Source of the DNA: an uncultured Methanobrevibacter sp.
Lineage (GTDB): Archaea; Methanobacteriota; Methanobacteria; Methanobacteriales; Methanobacteriaceae
DNA length: 64,000 bases
Reading direction: 5' to 3'
NCBI RefSeq assembly: GCF_902788255.1
Contig: NZ_CADAJR010000007.1
Span: 1 to 64,000 of the forward strand
Shown: piece after piece, positions 8,124-17,366 of the stretch
Position numbering within the stretch: the first letter of the stretch is position 1
Layout of the letters: the number at the start of each line of letters is the position of its first letter
Notes under the pieces: generated by a model
The model's database searches: none
The model's input: the letters and a program-made list of their open reading frames with translations, nothing else
What the model was told of the DNA's origin: nothing
Made by a program: the position numbers and the translations under genes

Positions 8124-8927
8124 TTATCTTTTACGTTTCTTATTCATGAATTTTCTAAATCTTCTATAGGCCGGAACAACGGAATCCATATATATTCCAA
8201 TTACTGCCACAATAACACCTACAACCCCACAGACCAATGTAAATTCAATATTTCCCAACATTGTGGAATTAGTTTTGTTAAGGCTGTCATGGACAGGTCC
8301 GTCAATGTCACTTGCTACAATTCCCTTTTGAAGCAAAGCATGTTCAAATTCATCCAATTGAGTGGAATCAATCACTAAAACAGCATGAATTTGTGCATAA
8401 GAAATTGTTTCACCATAAACCAATTTATACCAATCAGAAAATGATTTTAATGCATCGGAAGAAGTGAAATTCTTTTCGAGTTCAATCACGATTTTATCTT
8501 CGGTTATATTGTAATTCTTATAGTTCGTATTGATGTTTCCAACAATCGATTCAAAATAGTCACGTTCCATCTCATTGAAATGCCACATCGGAATCGTGAT
8601 AGATGTTTCGTCAAATGATTTGAAACCCTCCATTCCGGACAATTCACTCCTGAGTTGATTCGTGTCGACTGAAGATGATAAATCAAGGTACAGTGTCTCT
8701 TCATTATTAGGCATGCTCTGTTCAACAACACTCGCCATGTTAGGCAATTCCTGATATATAGGCTGGAGGAAAAAGGCCCCTCCAATAGAACCGATCAGGA
8801 ACGCAACTGCAAGCACGAGAAGTATTTCACGTTTTGGCATGTATTGTCTCAACATTCCTATTGAAAAAACAAAAACCATCATTATAATAAATAAAACTAG
8901 ATATATAATTGCAGTTATAACATCCAT
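8124..8927 (-). CDS. Membrane protein with large extracytoplasmic domain
   Basis: 267 residues from the ATG at 8927 (a GCC-rich extension to 8942 is less likely). Two helices near the N-terminus (about 6-25 and 34-54) are followed by an extracytoplasmic domain of about 160 residues rich in Asn, Asp and Thr, then a third helix (about 225-246) and a strongly basic tail (FRKFMNKKRKR). The layout fits a membrane-anchored surface or sensor protein. I do not recognise the family. It lies 75 bp downstream of the pilin gene on the same strand and may belong to the pilin locus. Confidence 0.75.
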   Translation of the reverse strand: MDVITAIIYLVLFIIMMVFVFSIGMLRQYMPKREILLVLAVAFLIGSIGGAFFLQPIYQELPNMASVVEQSMPNNEETLYLDLSSSVDTNQLRSELSGMEGFKSFDETSITIPMWHFNEMERDYFESIVGNINTNYKNYNITEDKIVIELEKNFTSSDALKSFSDWYKLVYGETISYAQIHAVLVIDSTQLDEFEHALLQKGIVASDIDGPVHDSLNKTNSTMLGNIEFTLVCGVVGVIVAVIGIYMDSVVPAYRRFRKFMNKKRKR

Positions 8928-9001
8928 ATTTTCACACGCCATCTAACAATATCATTTAAATATTAAATCGTAATACTTAAAAAAACTTTGTACAAAATGC
9001 T

Positions 9002-9427
9002 TTATTTAGAATAGATTTGCATGTTTTCACTGTCAATCGGCCAGTCTACGACAATTGAATTTTCACCCTTACCTATGTATAATGTTGACTTTGGAAGTGT
9101 TGACTTGAAATATATCTTTTCGACCTTGCTTGATCCGTCCTTTAACTTCAAAGTGCACGAAACACAGTTGTTTGCAACATTGACCTGAACATCCTTTGAG
9201 GAGACGATATCAACAGTTTGTCTTGACCCCTGACCCTGTCCGTATACTTTCTTGACAGCCTGTGCGATTTTTGACAAATCCGATTTGACATCAAGAGTAT
9301 CGGATACATCCAAAGTATTTTTTACAGTCAATTCAGACAAAGGCAATGTAAAGACGATCAAAAGTATCAGAGATATTGTGAATATCAGCAGATATTCAAG
9401 GGCAACCTGTCCTCCGTTGTCTCTCAT
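9002..9427 (-). CDS. Class III signal-peptide pilin-like protein
   Basis: 141 residues. The N-terminus MRDNGGQVALEYLLIFTIS is a class III prepilin signal (DUF361 type): a short charged leader, then G-Q-x-x-x-E-Y-hydrophobic, where EppA-type peptidase cleaves before the glutamine and leaves the hydrophobic helix for filament assembly. The rest is a beta-rich head with a Cys pair in NNCVSCTLKL that could form a disulfide. The upstream gene encodes the matching peptidase and overlaps it (ATGA). Role: subunit or minor component of a euryarchaeal adhesion pilus or similar surface filament. Confidence 0.85.
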   Translation of the reverse strand: MRDNGGQVALEYLLIFTISLILLIVFTLPLSELTVKNTLDVSDTLDVKSDLSKIAQAVKKVYGQGQGSRQTVDIVSSKDVQVNVANNCVSCTLKLKDGSSKVEKIYFKSTLPKSTLYIGKGENSIVVDWPIDSENMQIYSK

Positions 9428-10299
9428 AATATCATCCCCAAAAACAGGTTTTTGGTAAAAATCATCATGATATCCCCATAAAATACCGCAATGAGCAAAC
9501 CTGCAAATATTGCCGGAGTGAAGGGATATGAAAACTTAACCGATATGTCCTTCCTGATAAAACCCTGAGCATATAGAATCTTGATTAGATACATCTCCTG
9601 CTTTGTGATTCCCCCTGCACTCATTGACTTGAAATAGTATTTACCATGTTCTTTATCCTTGCTTTTGAAAACTTCCAGGTTACCTTCCTGCTCTTCTATA
9701 AGTGAAATTATATATTCATTATCGAAATAATAATTATTTACAATATTTCCTTCCTTTAAATCTGAAATAGGAATGGTTTTATTAAGAGTGTTGTGAATCA
9801 GAGTTTTCAATGTGGAAATATTCAGCAAAGCAATCACGTTTGTAGGATCATCACTGAATACCCCATTTTTAATAAAAAGACGGGTCAGAAATATCACCAA
9901 AAACGGAAAAGATACAAGAATGCTGTTGACAACTACACTAAATGAAAAGGGATATACTGACAGCAACGGAAAAACATTCAAAAAGTCTATGTTAAGACCG
10001 TTTGGTATTACTGTGGCAATAGCAGTAAATAGAATTACATCACCACCACCCCACATTTTTAATTTCCATAACAGATAAGTAATGACATATGTAATAACCA
10101 TTGAAATAAATGAAGCTAAAATGAATTTAATGTTATTTGTAATCAAGGACAAAATAAGGTTTGATGCCAGCCCAAAAATCAGGAGCCCATAGGTCAGCTT
10201 CTCGGGAACAATGTGAAATTTAATATCAAAAATTACCGCTAAAATCGAAAATAAAATTGCCATTACTATTTGAATTAAAAAAATACTACTTATAATCAT
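9424..10299 (-). CDS. Prepilin peptidase (aspartic A24 family, EppA-like)
   Basis: 291 residues from ATG 10299; the frame extends to 10353 but the extra segment is unlikely. It is a polytopic membrane aspartyl protease with both catalytic aspartates: Asp25 in FDIKFHIVPEKLTYG, and Asp87 in the WGGGDV (GxGD) motif. It cleaves class III prepilins, and its likely substrate is the overlapping downstream gene. An extra segment of about 110 residues after the catalytic core (VFSDDPTNVIALL to KYYFKSMSAGGITKQE) precedes the last helices, as in EppA, which is longer than FlaK. The coupling implies stoichiometric expression with its pilin. Confidence 0.85.
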   Translation of the reverse strand: MIISSIFLIQIVMAILFSILAVIFDIKFHIVPEKLTYGLLIFGLASNLILSLITNNIKFILASFISMVITYVITYLLWKLKMWGGGDVILFTAIATVIPNGLNIDFLNVFPLLSVYPFSFSVVVNSILVSFPFLVIFLTRLFIKNGVFSDDPTNVIALLNISTLKTLIHNTLNKTIPISDLKEGNIVNNYYFDNEYIISLIEEQEGNLEVFKSKDKEHGKYYFKSMSAGGITKQEMYLIKILYAQGFIRKDISVKFSYPFTPAIFAGLLIAVFYGDIMMIFTKNLFLGMIL

Positions 10300-10394
10300 G
10301 ATGATAAGATTATATTTACAGATATATAAATAGAATAGAAAATAAGAAAGCAAAATTGCTTTTGACTTGAAAAATTGAAATAGAAAAGAAAAAA

Positions 10395-11996
10395 TTAATT
10401 TTTAGAATGCTCGTAAATAGCTTCTAAAAATGATTTGAATAATGGGTGTGGCCTATTAGGTCTGGACTTGAATTCCGGATGGAACTGACAACCAATAGCC
10501 CATGGATGATCAGGCAGCTCAACAATTTCAACCAAGAAGTCATCAGGACTTGTACCTGAAATTATCAGACCTTTTTCCTGCAGGTCTTCCCTGTAGTCAT
10601 TGTTGAATTCATACCTGTGACGGTGACGTTCCTCAATATCTGTTTCGCCATATGCATCATAGGTTTTGGTTCCTTCAATAATCTTACAGTCGTATGAACC
10701 TAAACGCATGGTTCCTCCCATGTTTTTGATTTTCTTCTGCTCTTCCATCATGTCAATAACAGGGAATTCCAGATTGTCATCGAATTCTGAACTGTTTGCA
10801 TCAGGGTATCCGTTTCTTCTTGCAAATTGGGTTACGATAGACTGCATACCAAGACAGATTCCGAATAACGGAACATTGTTTTCAATGGCATAGTCAACGG
10901 CATCAAGTTTACCCTCAAATCCTCTTTCTCCGAATCCTCCAGGAATGAGAATACCATCAAATTCAGCCAATGCATCTTTGTCAAGCTCTTCAACGTCAGA
11001 GCTTAAATATTTGATATTGGCCTTAACACCAATATTGGCGGCAGCATGCAAGAGGGATTCACGGATACTGATATATGAATCTTCAAGCTCAACATATTTA
11101 CCGACGATACCGATGGTAACTTCAGGATCAGTGATTCTTAATGAATCGACAATTTTTGCCCAGTCATCAAGTTTTGATGAATCAGCTTCAATATCAAGAC
11201 CTATTCTTTTAACTATCAACTCACCGATGTTTTTGTCTTCTAAAACCAATGGAACCTCATAGATTGTTCCGGCATCAGGAGTGTTTACCACTGCATCGAC
11301 ATCAACATCACAGAAATGTGCTACTTTAGCCAAAAGTCCATCGTCAATGTGAACCTGTGATCTGCATACAATTACATCAGGATTTATACCGACACTTCTT
11401 AATTCTTTGGTAGAGTGCTGAGTTGGTTTTGTTTTGAATTCTCCAGCTGCATTTAGGTAGGGAATAAATGTAACATGGACAAACATAACATTTTCTCTGC
11501 CTTCCTCATTTCTGAGTTGTCTTAAGGCTTCAAGGAAAGGTTGGCTTTCAATATCTCCGACAGTACCACCGAGTTCAACTAAAACCACATCATAGTCAGC
11601 GCTTTCAGAATTGGCACGAATCATCTCTTTGATACGGTTGGTAATGTGAGGAATAACCTGTACACATTCTCCAAGATATCCTCCTTCTCTTTCTTTGGCG
11701 ATGACAGATTCATAAACTTTACCAGTTGTGATATTAGCCATTCCATCAAGTTCCACATCTAAAAATCTTTCATAGTGTCCAAGATCCAAATCGGTTTCCA
11801 TACCGTCATGAGTTACAAATACCTCACCGTGTTGGTATGGATTGAGTGTTCCAGAATCCCAGTTCAGATACGGGTCTATTTTAATAGCTGAAACTTTTAA
11901 ACCATATGATCTTAAAATTCTACCCATAGATGCGGATGTGATACCTTTACCTATGGAACTTACTACCCCACCAGTTATAATAATATACTTTGTCAG
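10395..11996 (-). CDS. pyrG: CTP synthase (glutamine hydrolysing)
   Basis: About 534 residues. It makes CTP from UTP with ATP and glutamine. The synthetase half begins with the phosphate loop [12 protein letters not shown] and holds the Mg/UTP region [17 protein letters not shown]. The class I glutaminase half has GICLGMQ (catalytic Cys) and the HPEFKS His/Glu pair. The family normally begins [10 protein letters not shown]. Here no ATG, GTG or TTG occurs at that point: a strong GGAGAGG sits six bases before a CTG (11994-11996) in exactly the family start position, while the ATG at 12011 overlaps the Shine-Dalgarno itself. I therefore choose a CTG start, with the leaderless ATG as the alternative. 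Confidence 0.93.
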   Translation of the reverse strand: MTKYIIITGGVVSSIGKGITSASMGRILRSYGLKVSAIKIDPYLNWDSGTLNPYQHGEVFVTHDGMETDLDLGHYERFLDVELDGMANITTGKVYESVIAKEREGGYLGECVQVIPHITNRIKEMIRANSESADYDVVLVELGGTVGDIESQPFLEALRQLRNEEGRENVMFVHVTFIPYLNAAGEFKTKPTQHSTKELRSVGINPDVIVCRSQVHIDDGLLAKVAHFCDVDVDAVVNTPDAGTIYEVPLVLEDKNIGELIVKRIGLDIEADSSKLDDWAKIVDSLRITDPEVTIGIVGKYVELEDSYISIRESLLHAAANIGVKANIKYLSSDVEELDKDALAEFDGILIPGGFGERGFEGKLDAVDYAIENNVPLFGICLGMQSIVTQFARRNGYPDANSSEFDDNLEFPVIDMMEEQKKIKNMGGTMRLGSYDCKIIEGTKTYDAYGETDIEERHRHRYEFNNDYREDLQEKGLIISGTSPDDFLVEIVELPDHPWAIGCQFHPEFKSRPNRPHPLFKSFLEAIYEHSKN

Positions 11997-12002
11997 AAAA
12001 AT

Positions 12003-12009
12003 CCTCTCC
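12003..12009 (-). promoter_or_regulatory. Shine-Dalgarno GGAGAGG that argues for a CTG start of pyrG
   Basis: GGAGAGG lies six bases before the CTG at 11994-11996. If the ATG at 12009-12011 were used, this site would be inside the coding region and without purpose. Confidence 0.6.
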
Positions 12010-12135
12010 ATTAATTATATTATAATTTTAGTAACTCATGATATATAAAAATTTAATCGAGTAATAAAATTGATTTCGAATGAAAAAATTAATATGTTTA
12101 AATCTTAATACCCCTTATTACCAAAAGGTGAAAAA

Positions 12136-12423
12136 ATGATAATCGTTAATGCAAAATTGCCAGTAAAAGAAGAAAAAATTGAAGAAGTAATAAACAGGGC
12201 GGAAGTATTAATCAATGCTTCAAGACAACACGACGGAAACATATCATACAGTCTATTCCAGGATGTTTTGGACAATTCCCTGATGTTTTTCGAGAAATGG
12301 GAATCAAAAGAAGCACTTGATGCACATATGCAAACACCGGAATTCATTGCATTCGGTGAAGATATCAAAGAGTTTGTAACCGCTCCATTGGAAGCTAAAA
12401 TCATTGTAGGTGAAGAAATCTAA
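12136..12423 (+). CDS. Antibiotic biosynthesis monooxygenase-like (ABM/YgiN) protein
   Basis: 95 residues forming a single dimeric alpha/beta ABM ferredoxin-like domain: the opening strand IIVNAKLPVKEEK, the INASRQHDGNISYSLFQD strand pair, and FFEKWESKEALDAHMQTPEF, a hallmark of the family. Such proteins act on quinones, flavins or reactive small molecules, or have no enzymatic role. An AAAGGTGA Shine-Dalgarno precedes the ATG. It stands alone on the plus strand, with its stop 4 bp from the convergent zinc-ribbon gene. The substrate is unknown. Confidence 0.85.
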   Translation: MIIVNAKLPVKEEKIEEVINRAEVLINASRQHDGNISYSLFQDVLDNSLMFFEKWESKEALDAHMQTPEFIAFGEDIKEFVTAPLEAKIIVGEEI

Positions 12424-12427
12424 TTTC

Positions 12428-12931
12428 TCACCTATTGTTTTTCCAGTGATAAAGCTTGTTTGAAATGTCCCTTGACGTTTCATTGAACTGGTACTGGCCA
12501 TCATCACCATAACTTGCAAAACTGTGTGACTGTACAAAATCGCCGCATGAGTCTCCAGGCCCGTCGGTTGGATAACCCCTCCTGCAGACCATTCCATGTG
12601 AAGCGCCGTAAGGACTTACGCTCCAGTAGGTGCAGTTGAGACAGATTGAATCTCCATTGTTGACCATTGAATCATAATCAGGTTCCTCAAAATCAAAGTC
12701 ATCATCAAAATCAATATCCTTACTGAAAACCGCACTATCCCTTCTAACATCTTGTGAGCAATAAAAACAAAAGAAATCATCATTTCCAAGGCTTCCCAAT
12801 TCCTCACCACAGTATGGGCATCTTGGAGTGATAACATCATCCTCTCCAAACATTCCGCCACCGCATTCATGGCACAAATAGCCACCGATGACTTCACTCA
12901 ACACCGCACCACACTTAGGACATAACTTCAT
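12428..12931 (-). CDS. Multi-zinc-ribbon protein
   Basis: 167 residues with repeated CxxC knuckles: CPKCGAV, CHECGGG, CPYCGEE and CFYCSQD in the first 60 residues, which suggests two zinc ribbons. Then come an Asp/Glu-rich linker (about 70-90) and a C-terminal segment with CLNCTYW, CRRGYPT and CGDF resembling a further metal site. There is no signal peptide, so it is cytosolic. Zinc-ribbon proteins of this layout often bind nucleic acid or act as adaptors. It directly follows the esterase gene with no gap, so the two share a transcript. Confidence 0.75.
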   Translation of the reverse strand: MKLCPKCGAVLSEVIGGYLCHECGGGMFGEDDVITPRCPYCGEELGSLGNDDFFCFYCSQDVRRDSAVFSKDIDFDDDFDFEEPDYDSMVNNGDSICLNCTYWSVSPYGASHGMVCRRGYPTDGPGDSCGDFVQSHSFASYGDDGQYQFNETSRDISNKLYHWKNNR

Positions 12932-13717
12932 CTAATCGCCTCCAGCCAGTAGATTAATGAATTCCTTGATGTATCGGTCACAGAATTCCCATGTATGTTC
13001 GCCGTCACCCTGTATGAAAGTGGCATCAACATCCCTGGATTTTAAGAATTCATAAAAATCAGTGTTTTTATCAAACAGGAAATCATCCCTGCCGCAGGCC
13101 ATGAAAATGTTCGGAAGATCCTCACAGTTGTCAATCAGGAATTTAGGATCCATATCAGAATTTTTTATTCCATCCAGATTTCCGAAAATTGACTCATAGA
13201 AATCCCTTGAACGCAGAACATTGCTGTCACTTACATAATCGGCAATATCATCGGTTATGAGTGCAGCTGAAATCATCCCTATTTTTGAGAAGTTGTGAGA
13301 GTACTTCAAACCGTTTCTGACAGCCCCATAACCTCCCATTGAAAACCCTGCAATATATGTGTCTTCACGTTTGTGTGACAATGGAAAAATGTTTCTTGTA
13401 ATGTCCAGCAATTCCTGACCTACGTACTCACCATAATATGCATGGGCCTTTTCATTGTCGACGTAGAAACTGTTCTCACCGCAGGGAATCACAATTGCAA
13501 TTCCATGGTCTTCTGCAAATTTCTGAATGGATGTGTTTGCAAGGAATATGTCATCGCTGCCGTAGAGCCCGTGAAGCAGATACAGTGTTTTATATGGCTG
13601 AGGAACGATTTCCTCTGAATCATTAAGGAAATGAATGTTGTCCGCCGGTAAAATCACACTTATTGATGTTCTTCTCTGTAAACTTTTGCACTTGATATCT
13701 CCTCTAAACAGTACCAT
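12932..13717 (-). CDS. Esterase D / S-formylglutathione hydrolase-like alpha/beta hydrolase
   Basis: 261 residues of the putative esterase family. The nucleophile elbow is GFSMGGYGA, the oxyanion-side sequence YLLHGLYGSDD follows the second strand, and the catalytic His is in GDGEHTWEF near the C-terminus, with an Asp in ACGRDDFLF. Members include tributyrin esterases, cinnamoyl esterases and S-formylglutathione hydrolases. No signal peptide is seen, so it is intracellular. In gut methanogens the physiological ester is not known. It sits in the long minus-strand block between the GNAT and zinc-ribbon genes. Confidence 0.85.
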   Translation of the reverse strand: MVLFRGDIKCKSLQRRTSISVILPADNIHFLNDSEEIVPQPYKTLYLLHGLYGSDDIFLANTSIQKFAEDHGIAIVIPCGENSFYVDNEKAHAYYGEYVGQELLDITRNIFPLSHKREDTYIAGFSMGGYGAVRNGLKYSHNFSKIGMISAALITDDIADYVSDSNVLRSRDFYESIFGNLDGIKNSDMDPKFLIDNCEDLPNIFMACGRDDFLFDKNTDFYEFLKSRDVDATFIQGDGEHTWEFCDRYIKEFINLLAGGD

Positions 13718-13725
13718 CTTAACAC

Positions 13726-14136
13726 CTAGTTTTCCAAATCTGTTATGAACAATGGGGATTTGCCGGTCTCATTTTCAAATCCGCAGTATTCATAGAACTT
13801 TACGTTCTTGTTTTCACAAATCACCACTATTCTTAAATAATCATCATAATGCTTTTTAACCCTTTCCACCAATTCCTTTCCAATTCCCTTAAGCTGATAG
13901 TCAGGCTTTACCAACAGATAGTGGATATATGCGTTCATGATGCCATCATCCATTACGCTGATCAGTCCGACCAGATCTTCACCATCCCATGCTGAAAAGA
14001 CTGTATTGAAATTCCTCATCGCTATGACCAGCTTTTCAGGATATTCACCTGAAGACCATTCAACTGACAAAAAAAGATCCTCAAGTTCCTTTTTACTAAA
14101 TTTATGTGTATTCTTATATGTTATTTTAGGTCTCAT
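13726..14136 (-). CDS. GNAT family N-acetyltransferase
   Basis: 136 residues, a minimal GNAT fold. The acetyl-CoA pyrophosphate-binding motif A is YLLVKPDYQLKGIGKELVERV, where the usual Q/R-x-x-G-x-G/A appears as QLKGIG, and it ends with the beta-bulge sequence KFYEYCGFE. The acceptor (protein N-terminus, polyamine or small metabolite) cannot be read from sequence. The ATG at 14136 overlaps the stop of the MATE gene by one base and has GGTGG just upstream, indicating translational coupling. Confidence 0.85.
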   Translation of the reverse strand: MRPKITYKNTHKFSKKELEDLFLSVEWSSGEYPEKLVIAMRNFNTVFSAWDGEDLVGLISVMDDGIMNAYIHYLLVKPDYQLKGIGKELVERVKKHYDDYLRIVVICENKNVKFYEYCGFENETGKSPLFITDLEN

Positions 14137-15491
14137 CAAACCACCCTATATTCTGTCCATTTGTTCGAGAGATATCTGTAAATGTAAATTCCTGCCCTTA
14201 CATACCAGTCGACAAACATTGCGATCCATGTTCCAAAGACTCCCACATTCAACCAGTCCGCAATCACATAGGACAATGCGATTCTGCATGTAAACATTAC
14301 AATCAGACTTATGTACATTACTGTTTTGGAATCTCCCGCCCCTCTGAATGTTGCAGGCACGGTAAATGACAGTGGCCAAATCACTATTGCAAAAACTCCA
14401 TGCCAGAATACCATTTCAGTTGCCATTTGAGCGGTTTGGGCCGAGAGGTTGTAGATTCCCAGAACCCATGGGAAAATCGCAAAAATCACCATGTTGATTA
14501 TGAAATGGGATATGAAAACAATTGCCAAACATTTCTTATTGTAGTATCTTGCCTGTTCATAGTCGTTTGCACCTACACAGTTTGATATTATTGCAGTCAG
14601 ACCTAGATTGATTGCAAAACCTGGCAAAACTGAAAAAATTCCAATAGCATATCCGACTGAATTGGCCGCTATCGCCATTGTTCCGAATGTTGAAACCAGG
14701 CTTAAAATCAATATCCTTCCCAGCTGAAACAAACCGTTTTCAATTCCGTATGGAATGCCGACCTTCAATACCTTTTTAAGCATTGACCTGTCAAATCTGT
14801 GCTTGAATGTCCTTTTGATATGGAGCTTATAGTCTTCATCAGCAACGAAGTACAATACCGCAAGTGCCGCCATAACCCTTGAGATTACTGTCGGAATCGC
14901 AACACCTGTAACGTCCCATCCCAAATGGTAGATGCATATTGCATTTCCTATAACATTCAATACATCACATACAAGCATGATCTTCATGGGAAGGGATGCG
15001 TCATTGGTTGTTCTGAAAATTGCCGCTCCCGCATTATACATTGCAATGAACGGGATTGACAAAGCAACAATATATAGATAAATATCTGCATTGTGCCACA
15101 CATCAGCTTCGATTTGTCCAAAGAGAACGGAAATCAGAACATGCCTTAAAGCAATGACAACAATCATCAGAAGAGTTGACAGGATTGTTGAAAACCATAC
15201 AAGCTGAGTGGCAGAATTTTGTGCCTTATCCAGTTGTTTATCGCCCAAATACTGACCTGCCACAACGGCTCCACCAGTTGCAAGGGCTGAAAATGAAAAA
15301 ATAAGAAACTGCATCAAAAAGTCAACAAGGGAAACTCCTGAAATCGCCGCCTCACCAAGTGATGCAACCATGATTGAATCGGCCAGACCTACAAAGAATT
15401 CCAAGGCATACTCCACCAGCAATGGTAGAAATAGGTAGAGCAGTGCCCTGTTTGAATACAAGTAACCTTCGGGAGTTTTAAATAAATTCAT
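14136..15491 (-). CDS. MATE family multidrug/toxin efflux transporter
   Basis: 451 residues with twelve predicted membrane helices in two six-helix halves, typical of MATE antiporters that export cationic drugs or metabolites with Na+ or H+. The N-terminal half has EYALEFFVGLADSIMVASLGEAAISG and the ATGGAVVAGQYLGDKQLDKA loop characteristic of the family. The downstream GNAT gene is coupled. A second MATE paralogue is encoded at 41206 and is only distantly similar. Substrate unknown. Confidence 0.9.
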   Translation of the reverse strand: MNLFKTPEGYLYSNRALLYLFLPLLVEYALEFFVGLADSIMVASLGEAAISGVSLVDFLMQFLIFSFSALATGGAVVAGQYLGDKQLDKAQNSATQLVWFSTILSTLLMIVVIALRHVLISVLFGQIEADVWHNADIYLYIVALSIPFIAMYNAGAAIFRTTNDASLPMKIMLVCDVLNVIGNAICIYHLGWDVTGVAIPTVISRVMAALAVLYFVADEDYKLHIKRTFKHRFDRSMLKKVLKVGIPYGIENGLFQLGRILILSLVSTFGTMAIAANSVGYAIGIFSVLPGFAINLGLTAIISNCVGANDYEQARYYNKKCLAIVFISHFIINMVIFAIFPWVLGIYNLSAQTAQMATEMVFWHGVFAIVIWPLSFTVPATFRGAGDSKTVMYISLIVMFTCRIALSYVIADWLNVGVFGTWIAMFVDWYVRAGIYIYRYLSNKWTEYRVV

Positions 15492-15494
15492 AAG

Positions 15495-16130
15495 TTATCT
15501 TATAAAGTTGAAAGCAATTTTCGGTTCTTCTTCAGGGACCAGTCCCTCTTTTTTACCGCTTTCAATGCATTTCAGGAAAAATGCCATGTTTCTTCCAAGC
15601 TGTCTCATGGTTGCAAGACCTTCAGCGTCCTGTTCGACCTCTTCGGGAGTGTTTCCATGAACCATGTTCCAATAGAATGATGATACAATCGGCATTTGAC
15701 TAATTCCCAAATATTTATTCAACTGGTCATAAGTTGCGGTTGTTCCTGCACGTCTTGCGGAACATATTACTGAAGCCGGTTTGTGCTTGAATGCCTCACC
15801 GCCGGTTCCATGTGAGTTTGAATAGAATGCCCTGTCCATGAATGCAGTCATGGCTCCGGCAGCTCCCGCATAATATACAGGTGAACCGAATATGAATCCG
15901 TCAGCATCATAGGCTTTTTTCACAAATTCGTTAACTACATCATTGTCGAATGTGCATTCGCCGGTCTCATAACATTTTGAGCAAGCTGTACATCCAATTA
16001 TAGGTTTTGTTCCAATCCAGAATATCTCGGTTTCAATTCCTGCCTCGTTCAATGTCTGTTCAACATAGGTGAGTGCAGTGTAGGTACATCCGTTTTTGTT
16101 TGGACTTCCATTTACAAGCATTACTTTCAT
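15495..16130 (-). CDS. NADPH-dependent FMN reductase / iron-sulfur flavoprotein-like
   Basis: 211 residues from ATG 16130, chosen because GGAGA lies eight bases upstream. Flavodoxin-like fold: FMN phosphate loop VNGSPNKNGCTYTAL, FGSPVYYAGAAGAMTAFMDR around the isoalloxazine, and a cysteine cluster CTACSKCYETGEC, as in the Isf family, which may hold a [4Fe-4S] cluster. Such proteins shuttle electrons between ferredoxin and small acceptors in methanogens. The true start overlaps the end of the apgM gene (2 bp apart), so it is in the same transcript. Confidence 0.85.
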   Translation of the reverse strand: MKVMLVNGSPNKNGCTYTALTYVEQTLNEAGIETEIFWIGTKPIIGCTACSKCYETGECTFDNDVVNEFVKKAYDADGFIFGSPVYYAGAAGAMTAFMDRAFYSNSHGTGGEAFKHKPASVICSARRAGTTATYDQLNKYLGISQMPIVSSFYWNMVHGNTPEEVEQDAEGLATMRQLGRNMAFFLKCIESGKKEGLVPEEEPKIAFNFIR

Positions 16131-16131
16131 T

Positions 16132-17343
16132 TTAATAATCTCCATCAATCAATCTTTGAACTAATAAGTGTCCTTTTTTGAATTCAAGTGAACCTTTTTT
16201 AACGCCCTCTTCATCGAATGATTCACATTCGTCACCTTCACGTTCGGAATCGAAGATGATTATCGGCACATTGTCACGGGTGTGTGTTCCAACGCTTATA
16301 GGGGTTGGATGGTCAGGAAGTATTGCACCTCTAAATTCTTGACCTTTTAAACTTTCGATTATAGGTCCGACTATAAATTCATCAATTCTTTCAATAGCCC
16401 TGACTTTCTCTTCAGTATTTTGAGCATGGCCCGCTTCGTCAGGCGCTTCAATATGAATCAGCAGCAAATCGGTTTCCTTTAATGCATTGATACCATATTC
16501 ACCTTTTTGCTTGTAGTCGGTATCAAAGTATCCGGTTGCTCCAGGAACGTTTACAATATTCATGCCTGCAAAGTTACCGATACCCTTAAGCAAGTCAACA
16601 CCGGTAATTACAGAAGCTGTTATGCCGTAGGTTTCCTCAAAATTAGGCAATTTAGGAGTTACGCCCTGTCCCCAAAGCCATACCATATTTGCAGGAATTT
16701 CCCTTTTCTGGTTGACCTCATGATCCTTGAGGTATTCTCTTGCTTCAAACATTATTTTCTGGATTTCTTCAGCAAGTTCACAATCACCAAATAGGTTATC
16801 AACCAATTTTTCTCCTGAAATATCGTGAGGAGGCATTGTCTTGATGCTTGACAAGATTTTTGCATCCTCCACGCTGTCGCATGAGTAAATGAAGAGGTGT
16901 CTGTAACTTACACCGGTATAAAATTTGCCTTTAAAGTCAGGATACTTTTCGGTGAAATACTCATTTAGCCCTTTCATCAGCTCATCTGCCTCTTCAGTGG
17001 AGATGTGGCCTGCATTGAAGTCATCCATTGAATCGTTTTCACTGAAAATTGTATTGCATCTGAATATTACGTCTTCATGAGATGTAGGAATTCCTTCACT
17101 GCCTGCTTCTAAAGGTCCACGACCAGTATAGAAATCTTCAGGATTGAATCCGAAGATGCTCATATTAGCAACATCTGAACCTGGAGTGTACTGTTCAGGC
17201 ACGTTATTGGTAAATCCTCCAAAACCCATTTTAGCTAATTTGTCTATATTTGGAGTGTTAGCTACCATCAATGGAGTTTTACCGTCCAATTCATCTACAG
17301 GATAATCACTGGAACCATCTGGAATAAAAATTACATATTTCAT
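16132..17343 (-). CDS. apgM: Cofactor-independent phosphoglycerate mutase, archaeal type
   Basis: 403 residues, the usual length. Interconverts 3- and 2-phosphoglycerate without 2,3-bisphosphoglycerate, in gluconeogenesis and glycolysis. It belongs to the alkaline-phosphatase superfamily: metal ligands in IPDGSSDYP at the N-terminus, the phosphoserine site in TPGSDVANMSIFGF, and ligand clusters in IEAPDEAGH and LPDHPTPISVGTHT near the C-terminus. Homologues are sometimes misannotated as phosphonopyruvate decarboxylase. Confidence 0.93.
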   Translation of the reverse strand: MKYVIFIPDGSSDYPVDELDGKTPLMVANTPNIDKLAKMGFGGFTNNVPEQYTPGSDVANMSIFGFNPEDFYTGRGPLEAGSEGIPTSHEDVIFRCNTIFSENDSMDDFNAGHISTEEADELMKGLNEYFTEKYPDFKGKFYTGVSYRHLFIYSCDSVEDAKILSSIKTMPPHDISGEKLVDNLFGDCELAEEIQKIMFEAREYLKDHEVNQKREIPANMVWLWGQGVTPKLPNFEETYGITASVITGVDLLKGIGNFAGMNIVNVPGATGYFDTDYKQKGEYGINALKETDLLLIHIEAPDEAGHAQNTEEKVRAIERIDEFIVGPIIESLKGQEFRGAILPDHPTPISVGTHTRDNVPIIIFDSEREGDECESFDEEGVKKGSLEFKKGHLLVQRLIDGDY

Positions 17344-17366
17344 AGTATCAAAAAAAGTATAAAAAA

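Noticed and set aside
10945-11262. Plus-strand open frame opposite pyrG
   Set aside because: Antisense shadow of the CTP synthase gene.
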